Of a stretch of 64,000 nt of DNA, positions 48,540 through 56,701 are shown one piece after another. The DNA lies in NCBI GenBank assembly GCA_963724665.1, contig CAVRVH010000007.1, forward strand, positions 1,240,001 through 1,304,000, written 5' to 3'. The notes below the pieces were generated by a model. That model was not told where the DNA came from. It worked only from the letters and a program-made list of their open reading frames with translations, and searched no databases. Position numbers and translations under genes: made by a program. This stretch comes from DASUPK01 sp963724665 (GTDB lineage Bacteria; Actinomycetota; Thermoleophilia; Solirubrobacterales; 70-9). Position 1 is the stretch's first letter, and each line of letters starts with the position of its first letter.

Positions 48540-49991
48540 TCAGCCTTGCGACCAGCCGCGGGACCGGGCCACCGCCTCCCGCCAGCGGCCGACCAGCTCG
48601 TCGCGCTCGGACTCGGGCATCGCGGGCTCGTAGGTCGCGGCCTCCCGCCACATCTCGCGCACCTGTTCGGCGGTCCACTGGCCGGTGGCGATCCCGGCCA
48701 GATAGGCGGCGCCGAGTGCCGTCGTCTCGGCCACCTCCGGCACGATCACGGGGACCCCGAGCACGTCGGCCTGGAACTGCATCAGCCACCTGTTCTCGAC
48801 TGCCCCGCCGTCGGCCTTCAGGGAGGGGATCCGCTCGCCGGCCGCGGCCTCCTGCGCCCTGACCGCGTCGACCGTCTGGTAGGCGATCGCTTCCAGCGCC
48901 GCCCGCGCGAGGTGGGCGCGCGTCGCGCCTCGAGTCAGGCCGACGATCGTCCCCCTCGCGTAGGGATCCCAGTGCGGCGAGCCGAGCCCGGTCAGGGCGG
49001 GGACGAAGTAGATGTCGTCGTTCGACTCGAGCGACGCGGCAAGCGCCTCGGTCTCGGCCGCACGGGTGATGATCCTGAGCCCATCCCGCAGCCATTGCAC
49101 CGCGGCTCCTGTCACGAAGACAGCTGCCTCGAGCGCATAGGCGACGTCGCCACCGAGTCCCCAGGCGACCGTCGTGAGCAGCCCCTCTCCCGGCTCGGGC
49201 GCGTCCGTCCCCGTGTTGAGCAGGACGAAGCTTCCGGTGCCGTAGGTGTTCTTTGTCTCGCCGGGTTGCTGGCAGGCCTGACCGAACAGAGCCGCCTGCT
49301 GGTCGCCCGCGATGCCCGCCACCGGCACCTCGCCGCCGAACTCGGAGGTCGTGCCATAGACCTCCGAGGAGGGCACCGGCTCAGGCAGCGAGCCCGGATC
49401 GACTCCGAGCAGCCCGCAGATCTCCTGATCCCAGGCGAGCTTGCGGATGTCGAACAGCAGCGTCCGCGATGCGTTCGAATAGTCGGTCAGGTGACGGCCG
49501 GTCAGCTTGAAGACGAGCCAGGAGTCGATCGTCCCGAAGGCGACTCCAGCCGGCAGATCGGCGTTCTTGATCAGCCACTCGATCTTGGTCCCGGAGAAGT
49601 AGGGATCGATGACGAGACCGGTGCGCTCTCGGATCAGCGCCTCCCGGCCCTGCTCGCGGAGTTCGTCGCAGCGCGCTGCCGTCCGGCGGTCCTGCCAGAC
49701 CAGCGCCCGGTGCACCGGCTCTCCGGTGCTCGGATCCCAGGCGACGACGGTCTCGCGCTGGTTGGTGATCCCGATTCCCTTCAGGTCTGAGCCCTGCACC
49801 TCGGCGTCGGCCAGTGCGCCCACGGCGACCTTTCGGGTGACGTCCCAGATCTCGGCGGCGTCGTGCTCGACCCAGCCCGGCTTCGGGAAGTACTGCTCGA
49901 ACTCGCTGTAGGCGCGGCCGCGCGGCCGGCCCTGCTCGTCGAAGACGATGCAGGTGGTCCCCGTGGTCCCCTGGTCGATGGCCAGGATCAT
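48540..49991 (-). CDS. glpK: Glycerol kinase
   Basis: A 483-residue FGGY-family kinase phosphorylating glycerol to sn-glycerol-3-phosphate. It matches GlpK throughout: MILAIDQGTTGTTCIVFDEQG, GITNQRETVVAWDP, the substrate motif WQDRRTAARC, FGTIDSWLVFKLTGR, GDQQAALFGQAC, NTYGTGSFVLLNTG and the FGGY-signature region LKADGGAVENRWLMQFQADVLGVPV. No glpF or glpD is adjacent. It ends in an intrinsic terminator and lies just downstream of a glycosyltransferase gene (11 bp). Confidence 0.95.
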   Translation of the reverse strand: MILAIDQGTTGTTCIVFDEQGRPRGRAYSEFEQYFPKPGWVEHDAAEIWDVTRKVAVGALADAEVQGSDLKGIGITNQRETVVAWDPSTGEPVHRALVWQDRRTAARCDELREQGREALIRERTGLVIDPYFSGTKIEWLIKNADLPAGVAFGTIDSWLVFKLTGRHLTDYSNASRTLLFDIRKLAWDQEICGLLGVDPGSLPEPVPSSEVYGTTSEFGGEVPVAGIAGDQQAALFGQACQQPGETKNTYGTGSFVLLNTGTDAPEPGEGLLTTVAWGLGGDVAYALEAAVFVTGAAVQWLRDGLRIITRAAETEALAASLESNDDIYFVPALTGLGSPHWDPYARGTIVGLTRGATRAHLARAALEAIAYQTVDAVRAQEAAAGERIPSLKADGGAVENRWLMQFQADVLGVPVIVPEVAETTALGAAYLAGIATGQWTAEQVREMWREAATYEPAMPESERDELVGRWREAVARSRGWSQG

Positions 49992-50002
49992 CGGGCGAGA
50001 CG

Positions 50003-50689
50003 CTATCCGGCTCGGGTTCGCACTGCCCGGCGGATGTCACGGAGCTGCCCCGCGCGGTGGAGGAATCCGGCGGGGGTCCTGCCGGTCACTCGGTGCTCGA
50101 GCGGCAGCTCGATCTCCTCGACTCGCCGTCCGGCCCGGATCGCGTCGATCGTCATGCCCGTCTCCAGCCCCCAACCGTCCGCGAAGGGCAGCAGCTCGCG
50201 CAGGGTCGAGACGCGCATCGCCCGCTGGCCGGATAACGGTGCCTCCAGCCGCACCCCGCAGATCCGCTCGACCGCGCTCCGGGCGTAGCCCAGGGTGAAT
50301 CCGAAGCCGCCCCCGTCGCGGTTGGCGAAGCTGCCGATGGCAAGGTCGCATCGCCCGGCCTCGACCGCCTCCACGAGGGGGGTCAGCTCATGGGCGCTGG
50401 CCCCGAGGTCGGCGTCGCAGAGCAGTGCGGTGGCATCATCTGGGAACTCGCCGATTGCCGCCTCCGCGGCGGCGGAGACGTTGCCCCCCTTGCCGTGGGG
50501 GCGCCGTCTGCTGATCAGCCAGGCGCCGTGGCGCATGGCCTCCTGCTGGGTGCCGTCGGTCGAGGCGTCGTCCGCCACCATCAACCGGGCGCCGGGAAGC
50601 GCCTCAGCCAGCGCGTCAATGGCCGCGCCGATCCGCTCCGTTTCGTTCTGCGCCGCCACGATCACGACGCAGGGGAATTCCGGCGTCAC
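50003..50689 (-). CDS. Glycosyltransferase family 2
   Basis: A 228-residue GT-A-fold glycosyltransferase: CVVIVAAQNETERIGAAIDAL at the start, VADDASTDGTQQEA, LLCDADLGASAHEL with the metal-binding DxD, APLSGQRAMRV and ELPLEHRVTGRTPAGF. Similar actinobacterial enzymes act on polyprenyl or cell-envelope acceptors; specificity unknown. GTG start; divergent from the biotinyl carrier with 21 bp between starts. Confidence 0.82.
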   Translation of the reverse strand: MTPEFPCVVIVAAQNETERIGAAIDALAEALPGARLMVADDASTDGTQQEAMRHGAWLISRRRPHGKGGNVSAAAEAAIGEFPDDATALLCDADLGASAHELTPLVEAVEAGRCDLAIGSFANRDGGGFGFTLGYARSAVERICGVRLEAPLSGQRAMRVSTLRELLPFADGWGLETGMTIDAIRAGRRVEEIELPLEHRVTGRTPAGFLHRAGQLRDIRRAVRTRAG

Positions 50690-50696
50690 CGCCGAC

Positions 50697-50702
50697 TATT
50701 GT
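50697..50702 (+). promoter_or_regulatory. Putative -10 (TATTGT) of leaderless promoter for the biotinyl carrier
   Basis: TATTGT followed by 8 nt and the GTG at 50711. Confidence 0.5.
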
Positions 50703-50710
50703 CCCGGCGC

Positions 50711-50923
50711 GTGGCTGACGTAGAGGCGCACATCACCGGCACAGTCTGGAAGATCGAGGTCAAGGTCGGCGACCAGGTCGACGAGGGCGACACCGTCGTC
50801 ATCCTCGAATCGATGAAGATGGAGATGCCGGTCGAGGCCGAGGATCCCGGCAAGGTCGCCGAGATCCGCTGCGAGGAGGGTCAGTCGGTATCCGAGGGCG
50901 ACGTCCTCGTCGTCCTCGAATAG
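50711..50923 (+). CDS. Stand-alone biotinyl-lipoyl carrier protein (BCCP-like)
   Basis: A 70-residue protein that is just a biotinyl domain: VADVEAHITGTVWKIEVKVGDQV, the biotinylation loop ESMKMEMPVEA with the target Lys, and EGQSVSEGDVLVVLE closing the barrel. Such free-standing domains serve multi-subunit acyl-CoA carboxylases or transcarboxylases. No biotin carboxylase is adjacent, but a carboxyltransferase beta subunit (26762-28306) and biotin synthesis genes are in the window. A crotonase gene follows after 9 bp. Confidence 0.88.
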   Translation: MADVEAHITGTVWKIEVKVGDQVDEGDTVVILESMKMEMPVEAEDPGKVAEIRCEEGQSVSEGDVLVVLE

Positions 50924-50926
50924 CCT
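50921..50926 (+). promoter_or_regulatory. Putative -10 (TAGCCT) before the crotonase gene
   Basis: TAGCCT starts on the stop codon of the biotinyl carrier and lies 6 nt before the ATG at 50933. Confidence 0.4.
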
Positions 50927-50932
50927 CAGCCC

Positions 50933-51739
50933 ATGACCGAGGAGCTGGCGGGCGGGAAGCTGTTGCTGGACGAGCCCGCCGAGGCCGTCGCGCGACTCAC
51001 GCTCAACCGGCCTGATTCGCGCAACGCGCTCGACCACGAGCTGCTCGACGGGCTCGCCGCGGCCATGCCCTCGCTCGATCGCGGCATCGAGGTGCGGTGC
51101 GTGCTGATCACCGGCGCGGGCAAGGCGTTCTCGGGCGGATATGACATCGCCGCGATCCCCTCGGAGAGCTTCGAGCGGGACGCGGAGGCGCTCGTCGCCC
51201 ATCCGTTCCATGCGGCGCTGGAGGCGATCGCTGCCCACCCGTGGCCGGCGATAGCCGCCATCAACGGCCACGCGCTCGGCGGCGGCCTCGAGCTGACGCT
51301 GACCTGCGACCTGCGGATCTGCGCGCGCGGCGCGAAGCTCGGCATGCCGCCGGCCAAGCTTGGGCTCATCTACGGCCATACCGGGCTCCAGCGCTTCATC
51401 GACGCGGTCGGCGTACCCCGCACCAAGGAGCTGTTCCTGACCGGCCGCAACCTGGACGCAGACCGGGCCGAGCACATCGGGCTGGTTCACGATGTGGTCG
51501 ACGACGCCGAGCTGGAGAGCGCGGGCGTCGAGCTGGCCGCCGAGGTTGCGGCCAACGCCCCTCTCTCGATGCGGGGAAACAAGCATGCGATCGACACCCT
51601 CAACTCGTTCTCCCGCCTCACCCCCGAGCAGGAGCGCGAGCTGATCGAGCTGCGGGAGTCATGCTTCTCATCAGACGACTTCCGGGAGGGGATCGCGGCC
51701 TTCGCCGAGAAGCGCAAGCCGGTCTGGAAGGGCCGCTAG
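50933..51739 (+). CDS. Enoyl-CoA hydratase/isomerase family protein
   Basis: A 268-residue crotonase: LTLNRPDSRNALDHELLDGL, FSGGYDIAAIPSE for the oxyanion hole, and INGHALGGGLELTLTCDLRIC with the first catalytic Glu. The position of the second Glu reads LGMPPAKLGLIYG, so here it is the second acid that is replaced, opposite to the crotonase at 28401. The stop shares CTAG with the convergent MMPL gene. Isomerase or hydrolase activity is as likely as hydratase. Confidence 0.87.
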   Translation: MTEELAGGKLLLDEPAEAVARLTLNRPDSRNALDHELLDGLAAAMPSLDRGIEVRCVLITGAGKAFSGGYDIAAIPSESFERDAEALVAHPFHAALEAIAAHPWPAIAAINGHALGGGLELTLTCDLRICARGAKLGMPPAKLGLIYGHTGLQRFIDAVGVPRTKELFLTGRNLDADRAEHIGLVHDVVDDAELESAGVELAAEVAANAPLSMRGNKHAIDTLNSFSRLTPEQERELIELRESCFSSDDFREGIAAFAEKRKPVWKGR

Positions 51740-53919
51740 CCGGCTTCGGAGGGTTCCGGCAGAGCCTGCTCGCCGGTGTCCTCGTGCAGCACCCTGCCGC
51801 CGCCCGCGGCGGTCGACGGCCACCAGATCTTGTCGCCGATCAGCTCGACGGCGGCCGGGACCATGATCGTCCGGACGATGAACGTGTCCAGCAGGATGCC
51901 CAGCGCGACCATGAAGCCCAGGTCAAAGGTGAACGTCACCGGCAGCGTCATCAGCACCGAGAATGTGCCGGCCAGGATGACCCCGGCGCTTGTGATCACC
52001 GGGCCGGTCGCCGCGATCGCTCGCAGCATGCCCTCGCGGGTCCCGTACTTGCGCGCCTCCTCGCGCACCCGGGCCATCAGGAAGATCGTGTAGTCGATTC
52101 CAAGCGCCACCAGGAATATGAACGCGAAGGTCGGAATCGATGCATCAAAGCCCGCGTCGCCCACCACGAAGCGGATAAAGAGAATCGAGATGCCCAGGGT
52201 GCAGGCGAAGGAGAGGACCACGCTGGCGAGGAGGACAAGCGGTGCGACGATCGCCTGCAGCAGGATTCCGAGGATGATCGCCATCACCAGCAGCGCCAGG
52301 GGGACGATCAGCTTCAGGTCGCGCTCGGTCGCCTTGTTGTAGTCGTAGTTGATCGCGGTGCCGCCGCCCACCAGGGCGGTAACGCCGGGTTTCAGGTTCG
52401 CCACCGAGTCACGCATCTTGGGGACGAGGTCCAGGGCGGAGACGTCATTCGGGTCGCCCTTGAGGATCACGTCCACCACGGCGATCCGGCCATCCGTCGA
52501 TCTCTGGTCAGTCGGCAGGACTCCCGCGACTCCCTTGACGGTCTTGAGTTTGGCCGCCGCCAAGGCGATGTCCTGGTCGGTCACCAAACCTCCCTGTTGC
52601 TCGACCAGAACGGTCGTCGGCGAGAGTGTCCCCGCCGGGAAGTCCTCGCTCAGCACCTTGAAGCCATTCACGCTCTCCACCGACTTCTTGAAGAAGGTGG
52701 TGCTCGAGTAGTCCACCTTGTACGCGATCAGGCCCAGCGAGCCGAGGAGGAACACACCTGCGGTGACAGCCACGGCCGGACCGGGCCGGTGCAGGACCTT
52801 GTCGCCGAATCGCCGCCAGAGCCCCGTGTGGATGACCTCCGCGTGTTCGGGGTCGTAGTCGACGATGTGCTTCCTGGGCCAGAAACCCCTGCGGCCGAAG
52901 ATCGTCAGCAGCGCCGGGAGTACCGTGAGGCCCGCGAGCATCGCGCAGAAGACCGAGATCGCCGCCACCGGGCCGAGCGATTTGGTGTTGCCCGATTCGG
53001 CGAATGCGAGGACGAGCATCGCCAGGGTCACCGTGAGGCCGCTGGCGAGGATGGCTGGGCCCGCCCTCCGGACGGCGCGTTGCATCGCGTCGTGCTTGTC
53101 CTCGAGCCGGCGAAGCTCCTCTCTGTATCGGGACACCAATAAGAGGCAGTAGTCGGTCCCGACGCCGAACATCAGGACAACGAGGATCCCTGTGCTGTTC
53201 GAGGAAACCGTGGCCCCTGACTTTGCGTAGAGGTAGATCAGGCCCGTCGCGAACTGGTAGGCCAGGAAAACGACGATCAGGGGGGAGATCGCCACAAGCA
53301 CCGAGCGGTAGATGGCGCCGAGCAGAACGAGGACGAGGATCGTCGTCGCGAGCAGGAGCTTCGTGTCGATATTGCTGAACACCTCGTCGGCGTCGGTGTT
53401 GAACCCGACGTCGCCGGTGACGTAGACGTTCAGGTCGCCGGTGTTCGAGTCGGTGATGTCGCGGATCGCCTTGCCCCAGTCCGACTCGTGGTCGAAGTCG
53501 GTCGGCAGCGTGTAGACGGCGTACGCCACCTGGTGGTTCGGGGAGACGAGCCTCGAGGTGGGGCCGACGGGGGCCGGGAGCACGGGCGGCTGGCTCTGGA
53601 TGAGCGGGATCTTGGCCGGCTCGGCCTTGATCTTCTCGGCGTCGGAGCGGATCCTGGCGAAGTCGGCTGGGGTCAGGCCGTTCTTATTTTGGTAGACGAC
53701 CAGCGCGAGGGCGGTCTCCTTCGCGGGGAACTGGTGGTCGAGCGTCCGGACGACCTCGGTCGATTCGGCGTTCGACGGGAGGAACGACTCGGTGTCGTCG
53801 GTGGTGACGTCAGAGAGCTTCGATCCCAGCGGCGACATTGCGACCGCCGCGACGATCCAGACGACGAGGATCAACCACTTCGTGCGTCGACCCGCGACTA
53901 TCGATGCCAGACCTCTCAA
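51736..53919 (-). CDS. MMPL/RND family transporter
   Basis: A 727-residue MMPL permease: LASIVAGRRTKWLILVVWIVAAVAM opens the protein, the first TM block includes LLATTILVLVLLGAIYRSVLVAI and FGVGTDYCLLLVSRYREEL, the second ALGIDYTIFLMARVREEARKYG, with the proton-relay Asp-Tyr in both halves. Export of a lipid or drug is likely. TTG at 53919, with GGAGG 4 nt upstream, was selected because the protein core starts right after it. It is divergent from the sigma factor gene. Confidence 0.86.
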   Translation of the reverse strand: MRGLASIVAGRRTKWLILVVWIVAAVAMSPLGSKLSDVTTDDTESFLPSNAESTEVVRTLDHQFPAKETALALVVYQNKNGLTPADFARIRSDAEKIKAEPAKIPLIQSQPPVLPAPVGPTSRLVSPNHQVAYAVYTLPTDFDHESDWGKAIRDITDSNTGDLNVYVTGDVGFNTDADEVFSNIDTKLLLATTILVLVLLGAIYRSVLVAISPLIVVFLAYQFATGLIYLYAKSGATVSSNSTGILVVLMFGVGTDYCLLLVSRYREELRRLEDKHDAMQRAVRRAGPAILASGLTVTLAMLVLAFAESGNTKSLGPVAAISVFCAMLAGLTVLPALLTIFGRRGFWPRKHIVDYDPEHAEVIHTGLWRRFGDKVLHRPGPAVAVTAGVFLLGSLGLIAYKVDYSSTTFFKKSVESVNGFKVLSEDFPAGTLSPTTVLVEQQGGLVTDQDIALAAAKLKTVKGVAGVLPTDQRSTDGRIAVVDVILKGDPNDVSALDLVPKMRDSVANLKPGVTALVGGGTAINYDYNKATERDLKLIVPLALLVMAIILGILLQAIVAPLVLLASVVLSFACTLGISILFIRFVVGDAGFDASIPTFAFIFLVALGIDYTIFLMARVREEARKYGTREGMLRAIAATGPVITSAGVILAGTFSVLMTLPVTFTFDLGFMVALGILLDTFIVRTIMVPAAVELIGDKIWWPSTAAGGGRVLHEDTGEQALPEPSEAG

Positions 53920-54053
53920 CGGACCTCCATGCCGGTGACCAGTTTCTCGGTCCGCGTCCCCCCTCGACCGGACGGCCGCCACATTATCGAAGGGGCACTG
54001 TCGCCCTCGGCGCGGCCGCGGTCGCAGTTTGGGACCCTGTATAGAGGGCAACC

Positions 54054-55136
54054 ATGGCTGAGGAAATGAACGCAACCGCAGTGGAGCTCGACCCAGGCGT
54101 CGCGGAGCGAGTTACCGGCCTGATCGAGGGCGGCCGCGCGGCGGAATGCGTCGACCTATCGGAGGTTGATTCGTTGGTCCAGGAGGCGAACCTCACCGAC
54201 GACGAGGAACACGCCGTGCACGAGCGGATCGAGGCCGCGGGGCTCTCGATCGAGGATGACTGCGGCAAGCAGGCCGAGGAGCCCGCCGGGTACCGCAATG
54301 GCGAGCTCGCCGAGCAGACGACCGACGCCCTCCAGCTCTTCTTCAACGAGATGCGCAAGTACCCGCTGCTGAGCAAGGAGGAGGAGATCGAGCTGGCGCA
54401 GGCGATTGAGCGCGGCGACCTGAAGGCCAAGGAGCGCCTGATCAACTCGAACCTGCGGCTGGTCGTCTCGAACGCGCGCCGCTACATGCGCCAGGACCTG
54501 AACCTGCTCGATCTGATCCAGGAGGGGATCCTCGGCCTGATCCGCGCCTCGGAGAAGTTCGATTGGCGCAAGGGCTACAAGTTCTCCACCTACGCGACCT
54601 TCTGGATCAGGCAGGCGATCCAGCGGGCCCTGGAATCGAAGGAGCGGACCATCCGCGTCCCGAACCAGGTCGCGCAGCGCGAGCGCAAGGTGACGCGGAT
54701 CGAGCGTGAGCTGGCGACCAAGCTCGGCCGGGATCCCACGACCGAGGAGATCGCCAAGGAGGCAGAGATCGAGCCCGCCCAGGTCGAGGAGATTCGCGAC
54801 CTGACCCGTGTGGTGACCAGCCTCGACCGCCCGGTCGGCGACGAGGACGCCTCCTCGCTCGGCGAGTTCATCGAGGACGAGCGCACCGGCCCGGCGGAGG
54901 AAGTCCAGCTGAGCCTGGCGGACGCCACCCTGAGGAGCGCGGTCGATGAGCTCCCCGAGGACGAGCGCAAGGTGATCCAGCTGCGCTACGGCATCAACGG
55001 GGACGAGCCGACACCCCTGCGGGAGGCCTCGCGGCGACTCGAGCTGAAGCCGAGCGAGGTCAAGCAGCTCGAGGAGCGCGGCCTCAATCGACTCGCGCAG
55101 GCGCGCGAGGTCGAGGCGTTGCGCGACGCGGCCTAG
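54054..55136 (+). CDS. RNA polymerase sigma-70 family factor with divergent region 4.2
   Basis: A 360-residue sigma factor with a poorly conserved acidic N-terminus (region 1.1-like). Region 1.2 is TDALQLFFNEMRKYPLLSKEEE. Canonical region 2 comprises NLRLVVSNARRYMRQDLNLLDLIQEG and GYKFSTYATFWIRQAIQRAL, which binds the -10, near residues 173-192. Region 3 (VAQRERKVTRIERELATKLGR) and region 4 follow. In region 4.2 the -35 recognition helix reads KPSEVKQLEERGLNRL where primary sigmas have TRERIRQIE, so the DNA-contacting Arg residues are gone. It is probably a second, group 2-like factor that could act with weak or no -35 boxes. ATG at 54066 is an alternative start. Confidence 0.88.
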   Translation: MAEEMNATAVELDPGVAERVTGLIEGGRAAECVDLSEVDSLVQEANLTDDEEHAVHERIEAAGLSIEDDCGKQAEEPAGYRNGELAEQTTDALQLFFNEMRKYPLLSKEEEIELAQAIERGDLKAKERLINSNLRLVVSNARRYMRQDLNLLDLIQEGILGLIRASEKFDWRKGYKFSTYATFWIRQAIQRALESKERTIRVPNQVAQRERKVTRIERELATKLGRDPTTEEIAKEAEIEPAQVEEIRDLTRVVTSLDRPVGDEDASSLGEFIEDERTGPAEEVQLSLADATLRSAVDELPEDERKVIQLRYGINGDEPTPLREASRRLELKPSEVKQLEERGLNRLAQAREVEALRDAA

Positions 55137-55145
55137 GGGCTGAAG

Positions 55146-55532
55146 GTGCCCGACTACACGATCAAGAACCTGCGCGAGGTGAAGGACGTCGCCCCCGACG
55201 GCGGCGTCTCCGACTACATCGAGGCCCGCTTCGCCCACGAGGATCTGGACTCTGAGCGCAGCGGCATCTCCTACCAGGTGATGAAGGCCGGCCAGCGCCA
55301 GCCGTTCGCTCACAGGCATGGAGAGATGGAGGAGATCTACGTCGTGATCTCTGGGACCGGCCGCGTGAAGCTCGACGACCAGGTCGAAGACGTCGGCCCC
55401 TTTGACGCGATCCGGATCGCCCCCTCCGTCGTTCGCGCCTTCGAGGCCGGGGACGACGATCTCGTCTTGCTCGTCTTCAGCCCCCGCGCCAAGGGCGACT
55501 CGGAGATCGTCAAGGACTTTTCCTGGGACTAG
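55146..55532 (+). CDS. Cupin-domain protein
   Basis: A 128-residue single cupin barrel: AGQRQPFAHRHGEMEEIYVVISGTGRVKLDD includes metal-ligand His/His/Glu of cupin motif 1, and APSVVRAFEAGDDDLVLLVF is motif 2, which lacks the usual second-motif His. Function not deducible; candidate isomerase or small-molecule sensor. GTG start, 9 bp after the sigma factor, so probably co-transcribed with it. Confidence 0.82.
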   Translation: MPDYTIKNLREVKDVAPDGGVSDYIEARFAHEDLDSERSGISYQVMKAGQRQPFAHRHGEMEEIYVVISGTGRVKLDDQVEDVGPFDAIRIAPSVVRAFEAGDDDLVLLVFSPRAKGDSEIVKDFSWD

Positions 55533-55564
55533 GCGTCCGGAGCCGTTCATAAGTTTTCGGGTGG

Positions 55565-56701
55565 ATGCCGCCCCTGATCAGCTTCGAAGAGGCGCTCGAG
55601 CTCGGCGCTCTCACGGACCACGAGGAGATCGGCGCTCTCGTCGAGCGCGCCTGGGAAGTGCGCCAGGACCGCTTTGGCGACTCGACCGACATGTGCTCGC
55701 TCGTCAACGCCAAGTCGGGAGGCTGCGCCGAGGACTGCGGGTTCTGCGCCCAGTCCCGCTACGCCGAGGCCGACACGCCGATGCACGCGATGATGGAGCC
55801 CGAGCAGATCCTTGAGCACGCCAAGGCGGCCGAGGCGGCCGGCGCTCACCGCTTCTGCATGGTCACCCAGGGCCAGGGCCTCTCCAAGCGCGACTTCGCG
55901 AAGATCGTCGAGGGCGCCAAGCTGGTCTCCGAGCACACGAACCTGAAGCGCTGCGCCTCGATCGGGCACATGTCGGTCGACCGGGCGAAGCAGCTGAAGG
56001 AGGCGGGCATCCAGCGCGTTCACCACAACGTCGAGACCTCGCGCTCCTACTACCCGGAGGTCTCGACCACGGTTCGCTACGAGGGTCGGATCCGGACGAT
56101 CGATGCGGTCAACGAGGCGGGGCTGGAGAGCTGCGTCGGCGGCATCCTCAACCTCGGCGAGACCCCCCGTCAGCGGGTCGAGATGGCCTTCGAGCTCGCC
56201 GAGATCAACCCGGACTCCGTGCCGATCAACCTGCTCAACCCGCGAGTCGGGACGAAGTTCGGCGACCGCGAGCTGATGGACCCGTGGGACGTCGTCAAGT
56301 GGGTCGCGATCTTCCGACTGATCCTGCCCGAAGCCCTCTTCCGCCTCTGCGGCGGCCGTGTCGAGAACCTCCAGGATCTGGCGCCGCTCGCGGTCAAGGC
56401 CGGGCTGAACGGCGTGATGATGGGCAACTTCCTCACCACCCTCGGGGTTGAACCGGCGGAGGACAGGGAGATGTTCGAGGAGCTCGGCCTGAATGTGGCG
56501 AGGCAGCCCGACAACGGCGCCAACCCGAGACCGGACAACCGTGCCGGCTGGCTGGAGGGCGAGACGCCCGAGACGCCGATCGACGAGCTGATCGATCGCC
56601 AGGCCGACGCCAACTTCTGGGACCCCTCGACCCAGCTCCGAGTGGTGAAGAAGAAGGGGAAGGTCCCGGCGTACCCCGAGCCGGCCGGCTGGGGAGATTG
56701 A
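55565..56701 (+). CDS. bioB: Biotin synthase
   Basis: A 378-residue radical-SAM enzyme inserting sulfur into dethiobiotin. The CxxxCxxC cluster motif is in SGGCAEDCGFCAQSRY, followed by biotin-synthase hallmarks HHNVETSRSYYPEV, GGILNLGETPRQRVEMA and GVMMGNFLTTLG. The C-terminus carries a ~50-residue extension (RPDNRAGWLEGETPE to PEPAGWGD) beyond the usual end. ATG at 55565. It starts a bioB-bioF-bioD unit, and its TGA overlaps the bioF TTG as TTGA. Confidence 0.95.
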   Translation: MPPLISFEEALELGALTDHEEIGALVERAWEVRQDRFGDSTDMCSLVNAKSGGCAEDCGFCAQSRYAEADTPMHAMMEPEQILEHAKAAEAAGAHRFCMVTQGQGLSKRDFAKIVEGAKLVSEHTNLKRCASIGHMSVDRAKQLKEAGIQRVHHNVETSRSYYPEVSTTVRYEGRIRTIDAVNEAGLESCVGGILNLGETPRQRVEMAFELAEINPDSVPINLLNPRVGTKFGDRELMDPWDVVKWVAIFRLILPEALFRLCGGRVENLQDLAPLAVKAGLNGVMMGNFLTTLGVEPAEDREMFEELGLNVARQPDNGANPRPDNRAGWLEGETPETPIDELIDRQADANFWDPSTQLRVVKKKGKVPAYPEPAGWGD

